Shown: positions 1 to 9,671 of the stretch, piece after piece
How positions within the stretch are numbered: position 1 is the stretch's first letter
How the letters are laid out: each line of letters begins with the position of its first letter
Origin: Metallyticus violacea
Lineage: Eukaryota; Arthropoda; Insecta; Mantodea; Metallyticidae
DNA length: 64,000 bases
Direction: 5' to 3'
NCBI GenBank assembly: GCA_030762175.1
Contig: CM060833.1
Span: forward strand, 9,622,501 to 9,686,500
Translations under genes and position numbers: made by a program
The notes under the pieces: generated by a model
The model's input: the letters and a program-made list of their open reading frames with translations, nothing else
Databases searched by the model: none
What the model was told of the DNA's origin: nothing

Positions 1-254
1 TTACATTACCAGTTATTGAAGTTTTGTGTAATTTACTAAAAATTAGCTAAAAATAAAGTAATAAAAGCTCAGTTCATTTTAGATGATAGAAGTAATCGCT
101 TTACTGTTTTTAGTGTGAGGAGATGAGATGCAAACCTTACTTTGTACATTATAAATGACTCTAGAAAAACATTTAAAATTTAGCTCTTTTAAAATTAACA
201 TTAATCACTTTTTGTTTTTTCTTTCTTTCTGTATGACGAGTGTGTTGCAGTTAA

Positions 255-540
255 ATTAATTACGAGAACTGTTCAATAAAATTATTATTTTTTTTTTAAT
301 AATTTTGATTATCTTTCTCAAAGGACACAGTCTTCAAAGACATTCTGGATACAACTTTTTGACAGGTTCTTCAGAACTCGCCTCCGCAGACTTTACCACT
401 GTTTCTGGTTAAGGAAAATGCCTCCCATGAAGTGTTTCTTCCCTTCACACCTAAATGTGGACAGTAGGGAGGGTGAGAGATGCACGTCACGTTGATTTTT
501 GTGAGATATTTAGTAACATTTGCGATGTGAAACCTCCTTT
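255..540 (-). mobile_element. mariner-like transposase 3' end remnant
   Basis: On the minus strand this reads HIANVTKYLTKINVTC, then SHPPYCPHL, then across frames to NLSKSCIQNVFEDC. This is the HPPYSPDL block and the C-terminal end typical of mariner-type DDE transposases. The same segment recurs at 45430-45760, also on the minus strand. There the shared DNA includes GGGAGGGTGAG and the stretch coding for the HPP block. Stops and frame changes show it is dead. Only about the last quarter of a transposase remains, and no terminal inverted repeat can be assigned. The family call is firm at the superfamily level and weak at the subfamily level. Confidence 0.55.
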
Positions 541-1440
541 TCTTTTTCTCTCCATCTGTTTTACCCTTTCTTTCTTCCTTGTCTATTTCTTTGTCTATTG
601 TGCGTTTCTTTCCGCTCTTTTCTTCCTATGTTTGTTTTATTATTTCTTTCTATTATCTGTTTCTTTCTCTACTTCTTCCCCCTTTCAGTATTTTACTTTT
701 TATCTGTTTTGTTTGTTTTCTTTTTCTTTTCCTACTTTCTCTACTTAATGTTTCATTTTCTGTGCTTTTCCCCCCTATTCAGTTTTGTCTTTCTTTAATC
801 CCTATTTTTATTTTTTATGCTTTTTACCCCCTTTCTGTTACTTTGCTCTTATTTCTACTCTCTCTCTTTTCTTCTTCTTCCTATCTTTGTTTGATCGCTT
901 GTATCTCCTTTGTTACCTTTTTGTTTGTTTCTCTATGTTCTCCCTTTTCTCAATTTTTCCTTTTCATTATTTTTCCTTTTTCTATCCTTATCTTTCTTTT
1001 TCTCTTTCCACCTATTTCTTGGTTTCTCTCTTTCCTTTTTCAAATTAGTTTTTTGTCTTTTCATTTTTCTATCTCTCTTTTTATTTATTTTTCTCTTTCT
1101 CTCAGCTCTCTTTATTCTGTCTATGTTTGTTTCTTTATTTTCTGTTTTATATTTGTCTCTCTGTTTTGTTTGTGTTCTTCTTTCTTTCTTTACCTTCGTT
1201 TTTTGTGTGTATTTAGTTCTTTGTCTTTTATATATTTTTCTAATTTTTCTCTCTCCCTTGTTTTCTTTCTACTCTTTATTCTTCCTACCTTTGTTTGTTC
1301 GTTTTTTCTTTTCTGTTTTCTGTTGTCTCTTTTTATTTCTCTTTCTTTTTTTCACCTCATCCTTTTCTATTTGTTTTGTTTTTCTTTTGCTTCTCTCTTT
1401 ATTCCTTTCTTCACTTATTGTATATTTTTACTTCACTAAA
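535..1440 (+). repeat. polypyrimidine low-complexity tract
   Basis: About 900 bases are almost entirely C and T on the plus strand, with short TTTCTTT, TCTCTC and TTTGTTT runs. Three overlapping reading frames stay open, the longest being 286 codons at 579-1439. They encode only Phe, Ser, Leu, Cys and Tyr, because stop codons need A or G. I read them as composition artefacts. Such strand asymmetry can form triplex DNA, which is known for polypyrimidine tracts in general but not shown here. Confidence 0.85.
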
Positions 1441-2390
1441 CATTATTAAGTCATTTCCAATGTTGCTTTTATTTTGTCTACAAATGGCAAATAGTTTATA
1501 AAGCATTAATTTTTTTTATCATATCTACCAATAAATATCGATTAGTCCCTCTTCATTAGCATATTAGAAATCAGTGAAATTTTTTCAAAAATTTTAAATG
1601 TTTATTTTTATATTGCTTTTAAAAGCTAAAATAAAAACAATTGTTGAAAGAGCATACACAAAAAGAAAGGTGCATCATTAGACAGACGTCGGTTAGTTAG
1701 AGCATCACGTACCGTGCCTGGAGTCTCAAATCAGCCCGCTGAGAATCAGATCTCTCTCTCTCTCTGGCATTGAGAGAATGTGAAGAATTTCACGCTCGTT
1801 TTCTTGCCAGGAGGTGCAGGCCGTCAGAGCAAGGACCGTTGCCACATAAATATGCAACATTTTCATTTCAGGAAAGCATGTTGACTTTGAGGAAAGCACA
1901 AGCTGGCTGGCTCATAAAAACTGTATGAACCGGCCGCAAAGTGATGCAAGGCTCTAGCTGAGCATCTCAGGCCTTAGTAGGAAGCCAGAGCTGCGGAAAC
2001 ACAGAAATAAATTATGCATAGCACAGAAAAAACAGTGAAAACTCAATGTGTCATTTTAATGATGTAATAAGACATGCTTTGGTGTACCAGCTGGGTGTTT
2101 GAAAGTATACGACGATTTTTAATAAGGACGTTTGTGGTGCAGGAGCGGCAAGTAGAATTCTTCTTGTCAAAAAACAATGAGAAGTTGACTCACTCTATGC
2201 ACTGCAAATTATTAAAAAAAAAGCACTTATTACACTGAACATAGACAGTAATATAATTAAAATAGACATTCATTAAAAGTAAAAACACAGTAATATCACT
2301 CATTGTTAATGAAAGTAAGTATTTAAGATACTTAATGCTTTCTTTATGACATAATTAAAGTACTTAAGTTTACTTTTCCTGGTTACAAGT
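1441..2390. other. no recognised feature
   Basis: From 1650 to 2010 the sequence is less AT-rich than its surroundings and contains a short (TC)n run near 1752. I see no long reading frame and no transposon motif. About 50 bases around 2265-2320 resemble 36260-36310 (both contain GTCACTCATT-like text), a hint of a dispersed repeat. Confidence 0.5.
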
Positions 2391-2394
2391 AACA

Positions 2395-2640
2395 ACAAAA
2401 TGTTTTTCCAAGGTATCAACTGTCATAGTCAGTCGCTTGTCAGAGAGAACATTTTTCATCGTGGAAAAAGAACGTTCTACTTCCACTGAAGTGATTGGAG
2501 CATATTTAAAACAAACTATTTCTGAAGGACTCATGCCAGTTACAACAGAACATTTGTCTTTCAGGACAACATGGAAATGTATATCGAGACAAAATAAAGT
2601 AGTTTTGAATAGTCCTGGTGAATGAGCAAAAGATTCTCAG
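2395..2640 (-). pseudogene. hAT transposase C-terminal fragment, left arm
   Basis: The minus strand reads through KDKCSVVTGMSPSEIVC, then APITSVEVERSFSTMKNVL, then LEKHFVVTCNQEK and a stop. The block VEVERSFS..KN.L..R, followed by a conserved VV..N, is the hAT-family C-terminal dimerisation region. The natural end of the protein is preserved, but everything upstream of this domain is missing. A second copy lies inverted at 4335-4600. The frame is open for about 80 codons, longer than most copies here, so this arm is less decayed than its partner. Confidence 0.7.
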
Positions 2641-4553
2641 AGGCTTCTGGTCGAGTTCACTTTGTTTATGCGTTTATAGGGGAATCTAGTTAGTGTCTCT
2701 CTTACTTCCGTACTGAACACATTGTAGGGACGGTTTATTGCACACCTGTACCGCTCTCATCTTTCTAGCTTGCAATTGTTTGTTACATTTATACAGCTGA
2801 GAAGTTACCCCACCACAAATTTCCTAGAACTGTTTCACGCAGGTCGATATAAAGTCATTTTCCAGGACTATTCAAAACTACAGTGCTTTCCTCATCCCCT
2901 CTATTTCCTGGTATTCGTATGCCCGAGGTAACCGAGCGTTTCTTTTATCAATGAAGGTTCTGCTATTTAAAGAGCTTAAGTGAATGGGTTGGGGAAAAGT
3001 TTTTGACTGCTGAAAAGAAATAAATGTATAACAAGAATCTCAATAGATGTTTTATGAGGTGAACATGCCATTTAAATTTTATAACTTTTTTACTTCGATA
3101 CGTTGAAATTTTTATGTGCTTTTTAAAAATACGTAAATAATACAGAAGAAATCCATAAGAACCGGAAACACAATACAAAATGGCTCTACTGACCCCAAAT
3201 GTACGGAAACATATTTATCATATCTGACTTTTAAATATGTCCACCCAGATAGCAAAGCCAGTTTTTGTAACTTCCAGAATCTAAACATGGCAAACGCTCT
3301 AGGTGACTCTGTGCCATAACCTTTAACCGTTTACAAGTGAACCAAGGAGTTTAAACCCAACCGTGAAAGCTTGGAAGATGATGCATGCACTCGACCACCA
3401 AAACCCCTCATGACACGATAAGATGCACAATGTGCTTCTGGAGAATCGCCGGTTAAAGACACCCGAAATTGCTGAAGCTCTGGGCATATCAGGGAGCATC
3501 TATTTCACGAGGGAAGAGGTGTGCTTGTAAAACATTGTCGACAAGATGGGTGTTTCGACTGCAGACTCATAAAAAAAAGCGAATCAGATTGCAAATGTCT
3601 CATAAAAATTTGGCCTTTTTTCAGAGAGATCCCGCTGAATTTTAAGTCAAATCTGGTTTTCAAGGGACTGCTAATCGATTATCTTCCACTGGAACAACTA
3701 TCACTGGAGAATATTATGATAACCAGAGCCCGAAAGTTAGGCAAAATGCCTTTTCTATCATTAGTGGATATATGTAAGAGTCAAATAGAAATAAACATGT
3801 TTCCGTACTTTGGAGTCGATAGGGCCTTTTATTTTGCCCTTTTTTGGATCATTGTGAATTTTTCTGCATATATTTACACAAGAACGTAAAAAATTCAACA
3901 TGTCAAAGTGAAAAAATTCATAAAAATTAAATTACATGTTCACTTCATACAAATATCCCTTCACAATCTTATTATATCTTTATTTCTTTTCAAGCAGTAA
4001 AAAATGTTCCTCAACACATTTACTTCAGCTCTTTAAATAGCAGAACCTTCGTTAGTGAAAGGAACGTACGGTTGCCTCGAGCATACGAAACAGACAGAAT
4101 GAGGGAAGTACTGTAGTTTTGAATAGTCCTGGCGAATGATTTTGTATCAATCCGCTAGACAACACTAGGAAATTTATGGTGGGGGGTAACTTCTCAGCTG
4201 CATAAATGTAACAAACAATTGCAAGCGAGAATGCTAAGAGCAGTACAGCTGTGCATTAAACGTCCCTACAAGGTGTTCGGTACGGAAGTAAGAGAGATAC
4301 TAACCTGATTCCCCTATAAACGCATAAATAGAAATTGAACTCGACTAGAAACCACTGCGCATCTTTTGCTCATTCGCCAGAACTATTCAAAACTATTTTA
4401 CTTTGTCATGATCAACATTACCATGATGTCCTGAAAGGTGAATGTTCTGTTGTAACTGATATGAGCCCTTCCGAAATAACTTGTTTTAAATATGATCCAA
4501 TCACTTCAGTGGAAGTAGAACGTTCTTTTTCCTTGATGAAAAATGTTTTCAGG
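2449..4553. repeat. large inverted repeat with mariner remnant in the centre
   Basis: The reverse complement of 3750-4553 matches 2449-3270 along nearly its whole length. Landmarks are the hAT C-terminal code, CGTTTATAGGGGAATC, TTGCAATTGTTTGTTACATT, GGTTCTGCTATTTAAAGAGC, GCTGAAAAGAAATAAA-like text, and TACGGAAACAT next to the spacer. Identity by eye is roughly 80-88%. The roughly 480-base spacer (3271-3750) holds a mariner fragment. The arms diverge at the outer ends: the left arm continues into the true hAT terminus and the right arm does not. It may be two insertions of one non-autonomous element in opposite orientations, or a fold-back duplication. Confidence 0.75.
3280..3770 (+). mobile_element. 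mariner-C transposase fragment in palindrome spacer
   Basis: Across frames the plus strand gives KTPHDTI, then a degenerate helix-turn-helix stretch, then STGTTITGEYYDNQ. The last is the conserved mariner motif (G..ITGEYY) between the first and second catalytic aspartates. The first catalytic block (TGDETW-like) is lost or unreadable, and the HPPYSPDL block is absent. The N-terminal text resembles the copies at 29965-31075 (minus) and 60455-61290 (plus), so they probably belong to one family. Frame changes and stops make it a pseudogene. Confidence 0.6.
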
Positions 4554-4600
4554 TCCTTCCGTAAAGTGCGATGCATTGTTTTTGACGGAATTCCTTTTTG
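4335..4600 (+). pseudogene. hAT transposase C-terminal fragment, right arm
   Basis: The frame reads DVLKGECSVVTDMSPSEI, then PITSVEVERSFSLMKNVF, the same hAT C-terminal dimerisation block as at 2395-2640 but inverted relative to it. After the ERSFS..KN motif the sequence leaves the family, and the terminal VV..N segment found in the left arm is missing. This copy is therefore truncated at 4553, where homology between the arms ends. Confidence 0.65.
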
Positions 4601-4822
4601 CTGTTCTAATTCAGAGGACTCCCACTGCACGGCAGATCGGTAGTCGACATTCTGCCCCGTTTGAGGGCATCTGTCCACCTCTAAACACTGTTCGATAGGG
4701 CAGGTAGCACGCACCCAGTGCTTCCCGTATCTCTGTGTGGCATCCTCGTGCATTCTTGCCATAGAGAAATGCTATTTTCACATACGCACGTTGCTCATTC
4801 TTTGTGACCCCCATTTCTGACG
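4600..4822 (-). mobile_element. mariner transposase N-terminal fragment
   Basis: The minus strand opens with KNEQRAYVKIAFLYGKNA, shifts frame to MARMHEDATQRYGKHWV, and continues to the PQTGQNVDYRS region. The order EQR-Y-K...G..A followed by a helix-turn-helix is the usual start of a mariner transposase DNA-binding domain. It abuts the right hAT arm. The catalytic half is not next to it on the same strand. It could be the head of a copy whose remainder is lost. Confidence 0.45.
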
Positions 4823-4990
4823 ACTGTCGCTCTCCAACTGAACTTCAGGGCGTGCTGAGACAAGCAGCTCTGCTCACATACACCATCTGGTGGCTGTATT
4901 CGAAAGTACATTTCATACATTATCAGTCGTATATTTTAGATTTTTCGTGTTATCTCTTGTTCGCGAGAAAAAAAAAAGTTGCCGTGACTT

Positions 4991-5385
4991 ATGACTTATC
5001 CTGGTGTCTTCACAAATGACGAAAACTGGATTTACCTATCCGACCTGGGATCAAAGAGGCAGTCGGAGAGCTCGATCTTTTCCCCTGAAATTTTAAGGGT
5101 ATGCCATAAATTGGTTGCCAGTTTCTTCTTCCCAGGACGAGAGTATAATGCAATCATTCCACTCCAGGGGAAAAAAAAAGGCTTCCCGGATCTTCAGAGC
5201 ACTAACAAAAACATAATCGAAGAGTCAAGCGAAAATAATATGAGTTCTTCAAGAATTGAGATGAAACTGATGAACCATGCACCGTACAGTCCAGTTCTGG
5301 CTCCCTGTGAAACTTATTTGCTTTTCCAACTGTCAAGGAATTTGTGTCAAATAGATAATTGCCAAACTATATAAGACAGGCGGAT
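4991..5385 (+). mobile_element. mariner-like transposase fragment
   Basis: The frame is open for 127 codons. NDENWIYLSDLGSKRQS matches the first catalytic block (usually TGDETW.Y.YDP..K.QS), and the second D-containing block is missing. The end, HAPYSPVLAPCETYLLF, corresponds to HPPYSPDLAPCDYFLF with the third catalytic Asp changed to Glu and the PDL Asp changed to Val. The open frame is therefore a decayed or deleted transposase rather than a working protein. Confidence 0.6.
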
Positions 5386-5800
5386 CTTTCCGAGAGTGTG
5401 ACACTTTATCTTCGCGAACGCCTGCAAGATATAATCGGTTTTCTAACTCGTGTCGCGTAAAGGTAGATTCCATGTTCACCATTTGCACATCTGGTATATC
5501 TACCGCGACATCAAACAATGCAAATATCACTTGCATGCATAGGACCTTCAAGTTTACATACAATTTCGGCTTGCATCGCTCTGGTGCTGTTTATCCCTAC
5601 TTAACGATGATCGTGAATCGATGTACACCACTTGAATAAGGAAACTTGGATCAAACCTTAATGCAGATCCCAATGCAGATTTTTTTTTCTAACAAACTAA
5701 TTTCTTCCATCTGTCAGATCGCGCCCCATCAGAGACCCTCAACAACAAAACCATAAAAAACTTGTACGAGGATACTACGAACATTTTGAGATGAGGAAAA
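5386..5800. other. no recognised feature
   Basis: A minus-strand frame at 5333-5563 is open for 76 codons but matches nothing I recognise and overlaps the mariner end. The rest is AT-rich without motifs. The start of the next mariner (non-coding 5' part, shared with 27480-27605) lies at about 5800. Confidence 0.4.
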
Positions 5801-6990
5801 GAGAATGTGGCATGTGGTAGAACCATCCCATACGAATAAAACAGTACCAGATAGCGATTCTTCCCGCTACCACGTTTTAAAGTGCGAGGGTAAACAACCC
5901 CTCCCGTGCACAGGCAGCCAATCGTTACGATGGAGCTGGAGAGACAGCATTTTCGTGCTATGATTACAAGAGTGGTTCAAATGAGTCCCAAAGTCTTGAC
6001 CACTTGCAACAGCTTTTGGGTACCTTGCTCCATATAGGGTAACAGTTTTCCGCTGGTTTACGGAATTTAAAAGCGGCCGAACTTCATTGCAAGATGAGGA
6101 GAGAAGTGGGCACCCGGCAATGGCAGCGACTGAGGAAAATATTGTCGCGGTGGAAAAAAATGATACGCGAAAACAATCCCAAAACATTTAAGGACATCAT
6201 GGCAGCCTTCCAAATTACTTCACCAGTAGTATCAAAAATTGTACACGATAATATTATTATCAGGGAGGTTTACTCCAGTTGGGTGCCCCACAGTTTGACA
6301 GAAGCACAAAAGCGCACCCGTGTAGTATTGTGTGAAGAAATGCTGCAGAGATTCGACGGAGGGAGCTCAAGGTGTGTTTTTTGATATCATCGCGGATGAT
6401 GAAACATGTGTTTATCAATCTGACCCGGAGATCTAACGACAGTCTGCAGTTTGGATCTTTCAAGATGACGATCTATCAACGAAAGTGAAGAGGGTCGAAG
6501 TGTTAGGAAGAAAAGTGGCCACAGTCCCTCTGGAGGAGTACAGGACGGTTATTGCTCAGTGATACACCACAGTCTGTGTGACAAGCTCCGAGAACGCCGT
6601 CCAAGACAGGACTGAGGGGGGTCTTGCTTCACCACATCACCATCCAGTTCCTGGAGCTCACAGAGGTCAGACTCATTACTCATCCTCACTACAGTCCTCA
6701 CCTGGCTCCATGCTATTATTTTTTCTTCATAGTGGTAAAAAAAAAACCTCGCACGCAAAGAAAGCTATTTTTAAGTCCTGAAGACGCCGTGACTGCATAT
6801 GAAAATAAACTTTTCACCCTTGAGGAAAATGAGTGCCAGAAGTGCTTTGATAAGTGTGGTGGAGAGCACTTTGATAAGATGCAACAATCTACCCACTTCT
6901 AATTTGACGTTTGATATATTTTTAAAATTTTTTTTTCTTGCTGCCAAATTTAAAGAAATCCTAATACATATTTTGGCGATGCTTTATTAG
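5800..6990 (+). mobile_element. mariner-B transposase pseudogene, copy 1
   Basis: The start is ATG at 5930 (MELERQHFRAM). The order of blocks is normal for a mariner transposase: helix-turn-helix (SLQDEERSGHPAMAATEE read across frames), KDIMAAFQITSPVVSKIVHD, VPHSLTEAQKRTRV, a first catalytic block degraded to ADDETCVYQSDPE, then HPHYSPHLAPCYYFF. In the last block the third catalytic Asp has become Tyr. It continues with SPEDAVTAYENKLF and ends near 6902. Length is close to a full element, but several frameshifts break it. About 120 bases upstream of the ATG are shared with the copies at 27480 and 47082, so this is the element's own 5' region. Confidence 0.8.
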
Positions 6991-6999
6991 CTGTGTAAG

Positions 7000-7259
7000 T
7001 GCGGAGTTTCCATAGAAATTCACGTCATTTTTAATATCCACCCTCAAGAATATGTTTCTCAGTATTTTCAACAACTTTCTTGGTTTCGTTTAAAGAACAG
7101 GCAATTACTTCATTCTCTCACTGTCTATCTGGTGTATCAAATATTATATAGGTGCAGAAAAGGAAGATGCTGCTAATGTGGTAACAACTCTTAGTTGGCA
7201 ATAAGTATTAGTTTTATTACAGAAAAAAAAGCATTATATATTATTCTTTGTCATTTCAG
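7000..7259. other. AT-rich spacer ending in a splice-acceptor-like site
   Basis: There is no reading frame or repeat. It ends in a pyrimidine-rich run, TTCTTTGTCATTTCAG, directly before the candidate exon. Confidence 0.4.
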
Positions 7260-7348
7260 GAGTCTTTGACAACCTGCAGTGGCCGGCTTCATTCCATGAT
7301 TTCAGAAGAAGCATTTACCTATCCCAGAAGTCTCTATGAAAGCCTAAG
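7260..7348 (+). CDS. candidate internal exon of an unidentified host gene
   Basis: The segment is bounded by TTCTTTGTCATTTCAG at 7259 and by AAG/GTAAGT at 7349. These are strong acceptor and donor consensus sequences in the same orientation. One frame is open through all 89 bases (ESLTTCSGRLHSMI, then SEEAFTYPRSLYESL). Another is open almost to the end. GC content is higher than in the flanks. I do not recognise the peptide. It does not resemble any transposase in the window. If real, the surrounding transposon-filled DNA would be intron. The prediction rests on splice consensus and one open frame, so chance cannot be excluded. Confidence 0.35.
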
Positions 7349-8001
7349 GTAAGTGGGGGACATTGGGGCTGGTTCTAGCAAATTTTATTTATGATTTTTT
7401 TGTATTGTCCTATTTGGAGTAATTTAGAAAAAAAAACTTTAATTGGTAGTATTATTTAAATACTTGTAACTGGATTTTTTTTAGACAAACCATATTTCGA
7501 ATTATAAGTAAAAAGTCAAGCTATAACATGAGTTAACAAAAATTGCTTGCTTTTTTTTTTTTTCTTCCAATTTTGGGTTTTAATATTTAAAAAGTTTAAT
7601 TAAATAGAAACCTCCCAAAATAACACTTCCTGAGTTAAAGCGCTCATTCACTCTTCTTGGAATTAATTATGAAGCTTTGAAGAGTTATATGACAGATATC
7701 AAATCTTCTCGCTGCTTTCCTCACTGCCACTCCATTCTTAAAGGCCTCGGCTGTTTCCTCCTTAATGGGTAATGGAGTTTCCCCTCTATCGGTCTTCCTT
7801 TTGTACGCTCTCATCTGTAAATAATATTAAAGTTGCTCCACAGCACGCCATTATAGACAGCGAATATGAATATTGGATTTGTTTGCTCTCTAACACATCT
7901 ATTCGCAATAAAACACAAGTCTAGGAACTACAGAAAACACTGACTTGTTATTAAGGTAATCTGCATAAAACCAAATATATAATCAGTAATGTAATTTGCA
8001 A
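7349..8001. other. no recognised feature
   Basis: This is AT-rich DNA with poly-T and poly-A runs and no reading frame of note. It would be intron if the exon at 7260-7348 is real. Confidence 0.4.
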
Positions 8002-8283
8002 CCGCCACGGGTGGCCGAGGTCGTTAAGGCACGGACTCGTGAGCGGGAGGTCTGCGGTTCGAATCCCGCCAGGACCGTCCTCCCTGACTGGGGTTTTTTC
8101 CAGGTTTTCCTCAGTCTTCATAACTGGCAAATGCCGGGGAGGTACCTAAACTTAGGCCTGGAACGCTTCCTTCCTTAAAAAAAAATATCCTTTCCCAATT
8201 TATCATTTCATCTCATGTATCACCAGTGTCCACCGCCTGTGGTGCCTCAGTAGTGAAAACGGGCGTTAAACACTACTCTACTC
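8002..8283 (+). mobile_element. SINE-A, tRNA-derived, full length
   Basis: The head resembles a serine- or leucine-type tRNA gene: box A GTGGCCGAGGTCGTTAAGG and box B GGTTCGAATCC, about 45 bases apart. The body follows with TTTTTTCCAGGTTTTCCTCAG, then ATGCCGGGGAGGTACC, a CTTCCTTAAAAA run, and the 3' block CCGCCTGTGGTGCCTCAGTA with GGGCGTTAAACACTA. Such elements are transcribed by RNA polymerase III and moved by a LINE. Other copies are at 8284, 9821, 21852, 37575, 47529 and 49943. Confidence 0.85.
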
Positions 8284-8548
8284 TCGAAGTCGTTAAAGCG
8301 CGGACTCGTGAGCGGGAGGTCTGGGGCTCGAACCCCGCCAGGACCGTCCTCCCTGACTAAGGTTTTTTTCCAGGTTTTCCTCAGTCCTCATAACTGGCAA
8401 ATGCCGGGGAGGTACCCTAAACTTAGGCCTGTAACGTTTCCTTCCTTAAAAATAAATCCTTTCCCAATATATCATTTCATCTCATGTATCATCAGTGTCC
8501 ATCGCCTGTGGTGCCTCTGTAGTAAAAACGGGCGTTAAACACTATTCA
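8284..8548 (+). mobile_element. SINE-A, second copy in head-to-tail dimer
   Basis: It follows the first SINE-A directly, starting in box A (GAAGTCGTTAAAGCGCGGAC) and lacking the first 15 or so bases of the tRNA head. Box B is GGCTCGAACCC. The rest of the element is present to CACTATTCATTCA. The tight head-to-tail join suggests a dimeric transcript or insertion of one copy into the tail of another. Confidence 0.8.
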
Positions 8549-8559
8549 TTCATGTGCTG

Positions 8560-9240
8560 TCAGCCATTTTTCGAGCTTCGACGTGGCAACGAGAGAGAAG
8601 TTCTGCTAACCATTGTTACAGGAGATGAAACTATGATCCTCTACTATGATCCCTCGTCCAAAAAGAGAATCAATGGAGTGGCAGGGTAAACCTGGCGAAG
8701 CACCGCCTCTAAAGGCCAAGGTCATTCAGTCAACCAAGAAGATCATGGCCACAATCTTTTGGGACTGTGAAGGAATACCACAGTAAATGGGGAGTACTAT
8801 GCTGGCCTACTGCACAGACTACGTGCTTCCATCAAAGAGAAAAGGCGAGGAAAACTGAGTGGTGGTGTGCGCCTTCTAAACGATAACGCGCTTGTGCACA
8901 CAGCTCTTGTTGCAAAGGAAGCTGTGAAGAAATGTGGCTTCAAGGAGATAGACCATCCACCCTACAGCCCAGATCTAGCTCCCACTGACTATTTCCTCTT
9001 CTCAAAACTCAAGAAGGACCTTCGAGGAAGGAAATTTAAGTGTGACGAAGAAGTGATGGATGCTTTTTATGCCCATTTTTTAGACACTACTTTGGGGGGA
9101 GGGGGTGGATTGAAATGTTAATTCAAAGATGTGAGAAGTGTATTGCAATTAAGGATACCTGTATTGAAAAGTGAAATATAGTTTTTGTCTTTATCATACC
9201 TAGAAAATGGTTAGGTCGGAAACTTATGGATCTACCCTTA
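8560..9240 (+). mobile_element. mariner-A transposase, 5'-truncated copy 1
   Basis: It begins just after the SINE dimer at VTGDETMILYYDPSSKK (first catalytic Asp), then crosses frames to TVNGEYYAGLLH, GGVRLLNDNALVHTA (second Asp) and DHPPYSPDLAPTDYFLF (third Asp, spacing DD34D). It ends with SKLKKDLRGRKFK. The DNA-binding half is missing. A stop after NGVAG and a small deletion around 8780 break the frame. The 3' non-coding end (CATACCTAGAAAATGGTTAG, GGAAACTTATGGA) is shared with 29880-29935 and 41820-41870, marking the element terminus. Confidence 0.8.
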
Positions 9241-9468
9241 CCCTCGTAAAACCATAATGAGGTAAGCAGATTACCTGCACGAAGAATGCGAACCACCAGA
9301 TCCATGAGAATTATGTTAAGAGGACAAGAAGATTATATAGCTGTTATGGATGAGTTAATAATCCAATAGGATGAGTACTTAGGACAAATGGATACGGCAG
9401 AAATGTTGCAAGAAGAAGAGAAGAAAAATGAAGACATCACTTCACCTCTTCCCGATGACGGTTAATCA
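9241..9468 (+). other. short protein-like open stretch
   Basis: After the mariner terminus a frame runs NEVSRLPARRMRTTRSMR, then GQEDYIAVMDELIIQ, one TAG, then DEYLGQMDTAEMLQEEEKK and SPLPDDG before a stop. It is acidic and low in rare residues, unlike random AT-rich translation. I recognise no domain. It may be a decayed fragment of an unknown coding sequence. Confidence 0.2.
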
Positions 9469-9671
9469 ATACCGTGTTCCCGACTGAGGAGAGGTCTGGA
9501 TATCAGGATGCATTAGTTATGGACAATGCCATGTTTGTGGTCGAAGTATTCAATAAATTAGGGCGAAAATAAAGCAGATAGTTGATAAAGGGCTAGTGCA
9601 TAGTTATACTGTTGACGTAGGGTTAGTTTTAAATCTAACGTTGCTGGCTTCCATAAACTGAAGAGGAAAAA

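Noticed and set aside
579..1439. 286-codon open frame, the longest in the window
   Set aside because: It lies wholly in the C/T-rich tract, where stop codons are rare. Two other frames are open too, and the product is only Phe, Ser, Leu, Cys and Tyr.
8002..8090. Functional tRNA gene from good box A and box B
   Set aside because: The tRNA-like head is followed by a shared non-tRNA body found in at least six other places, so it is a SINE.
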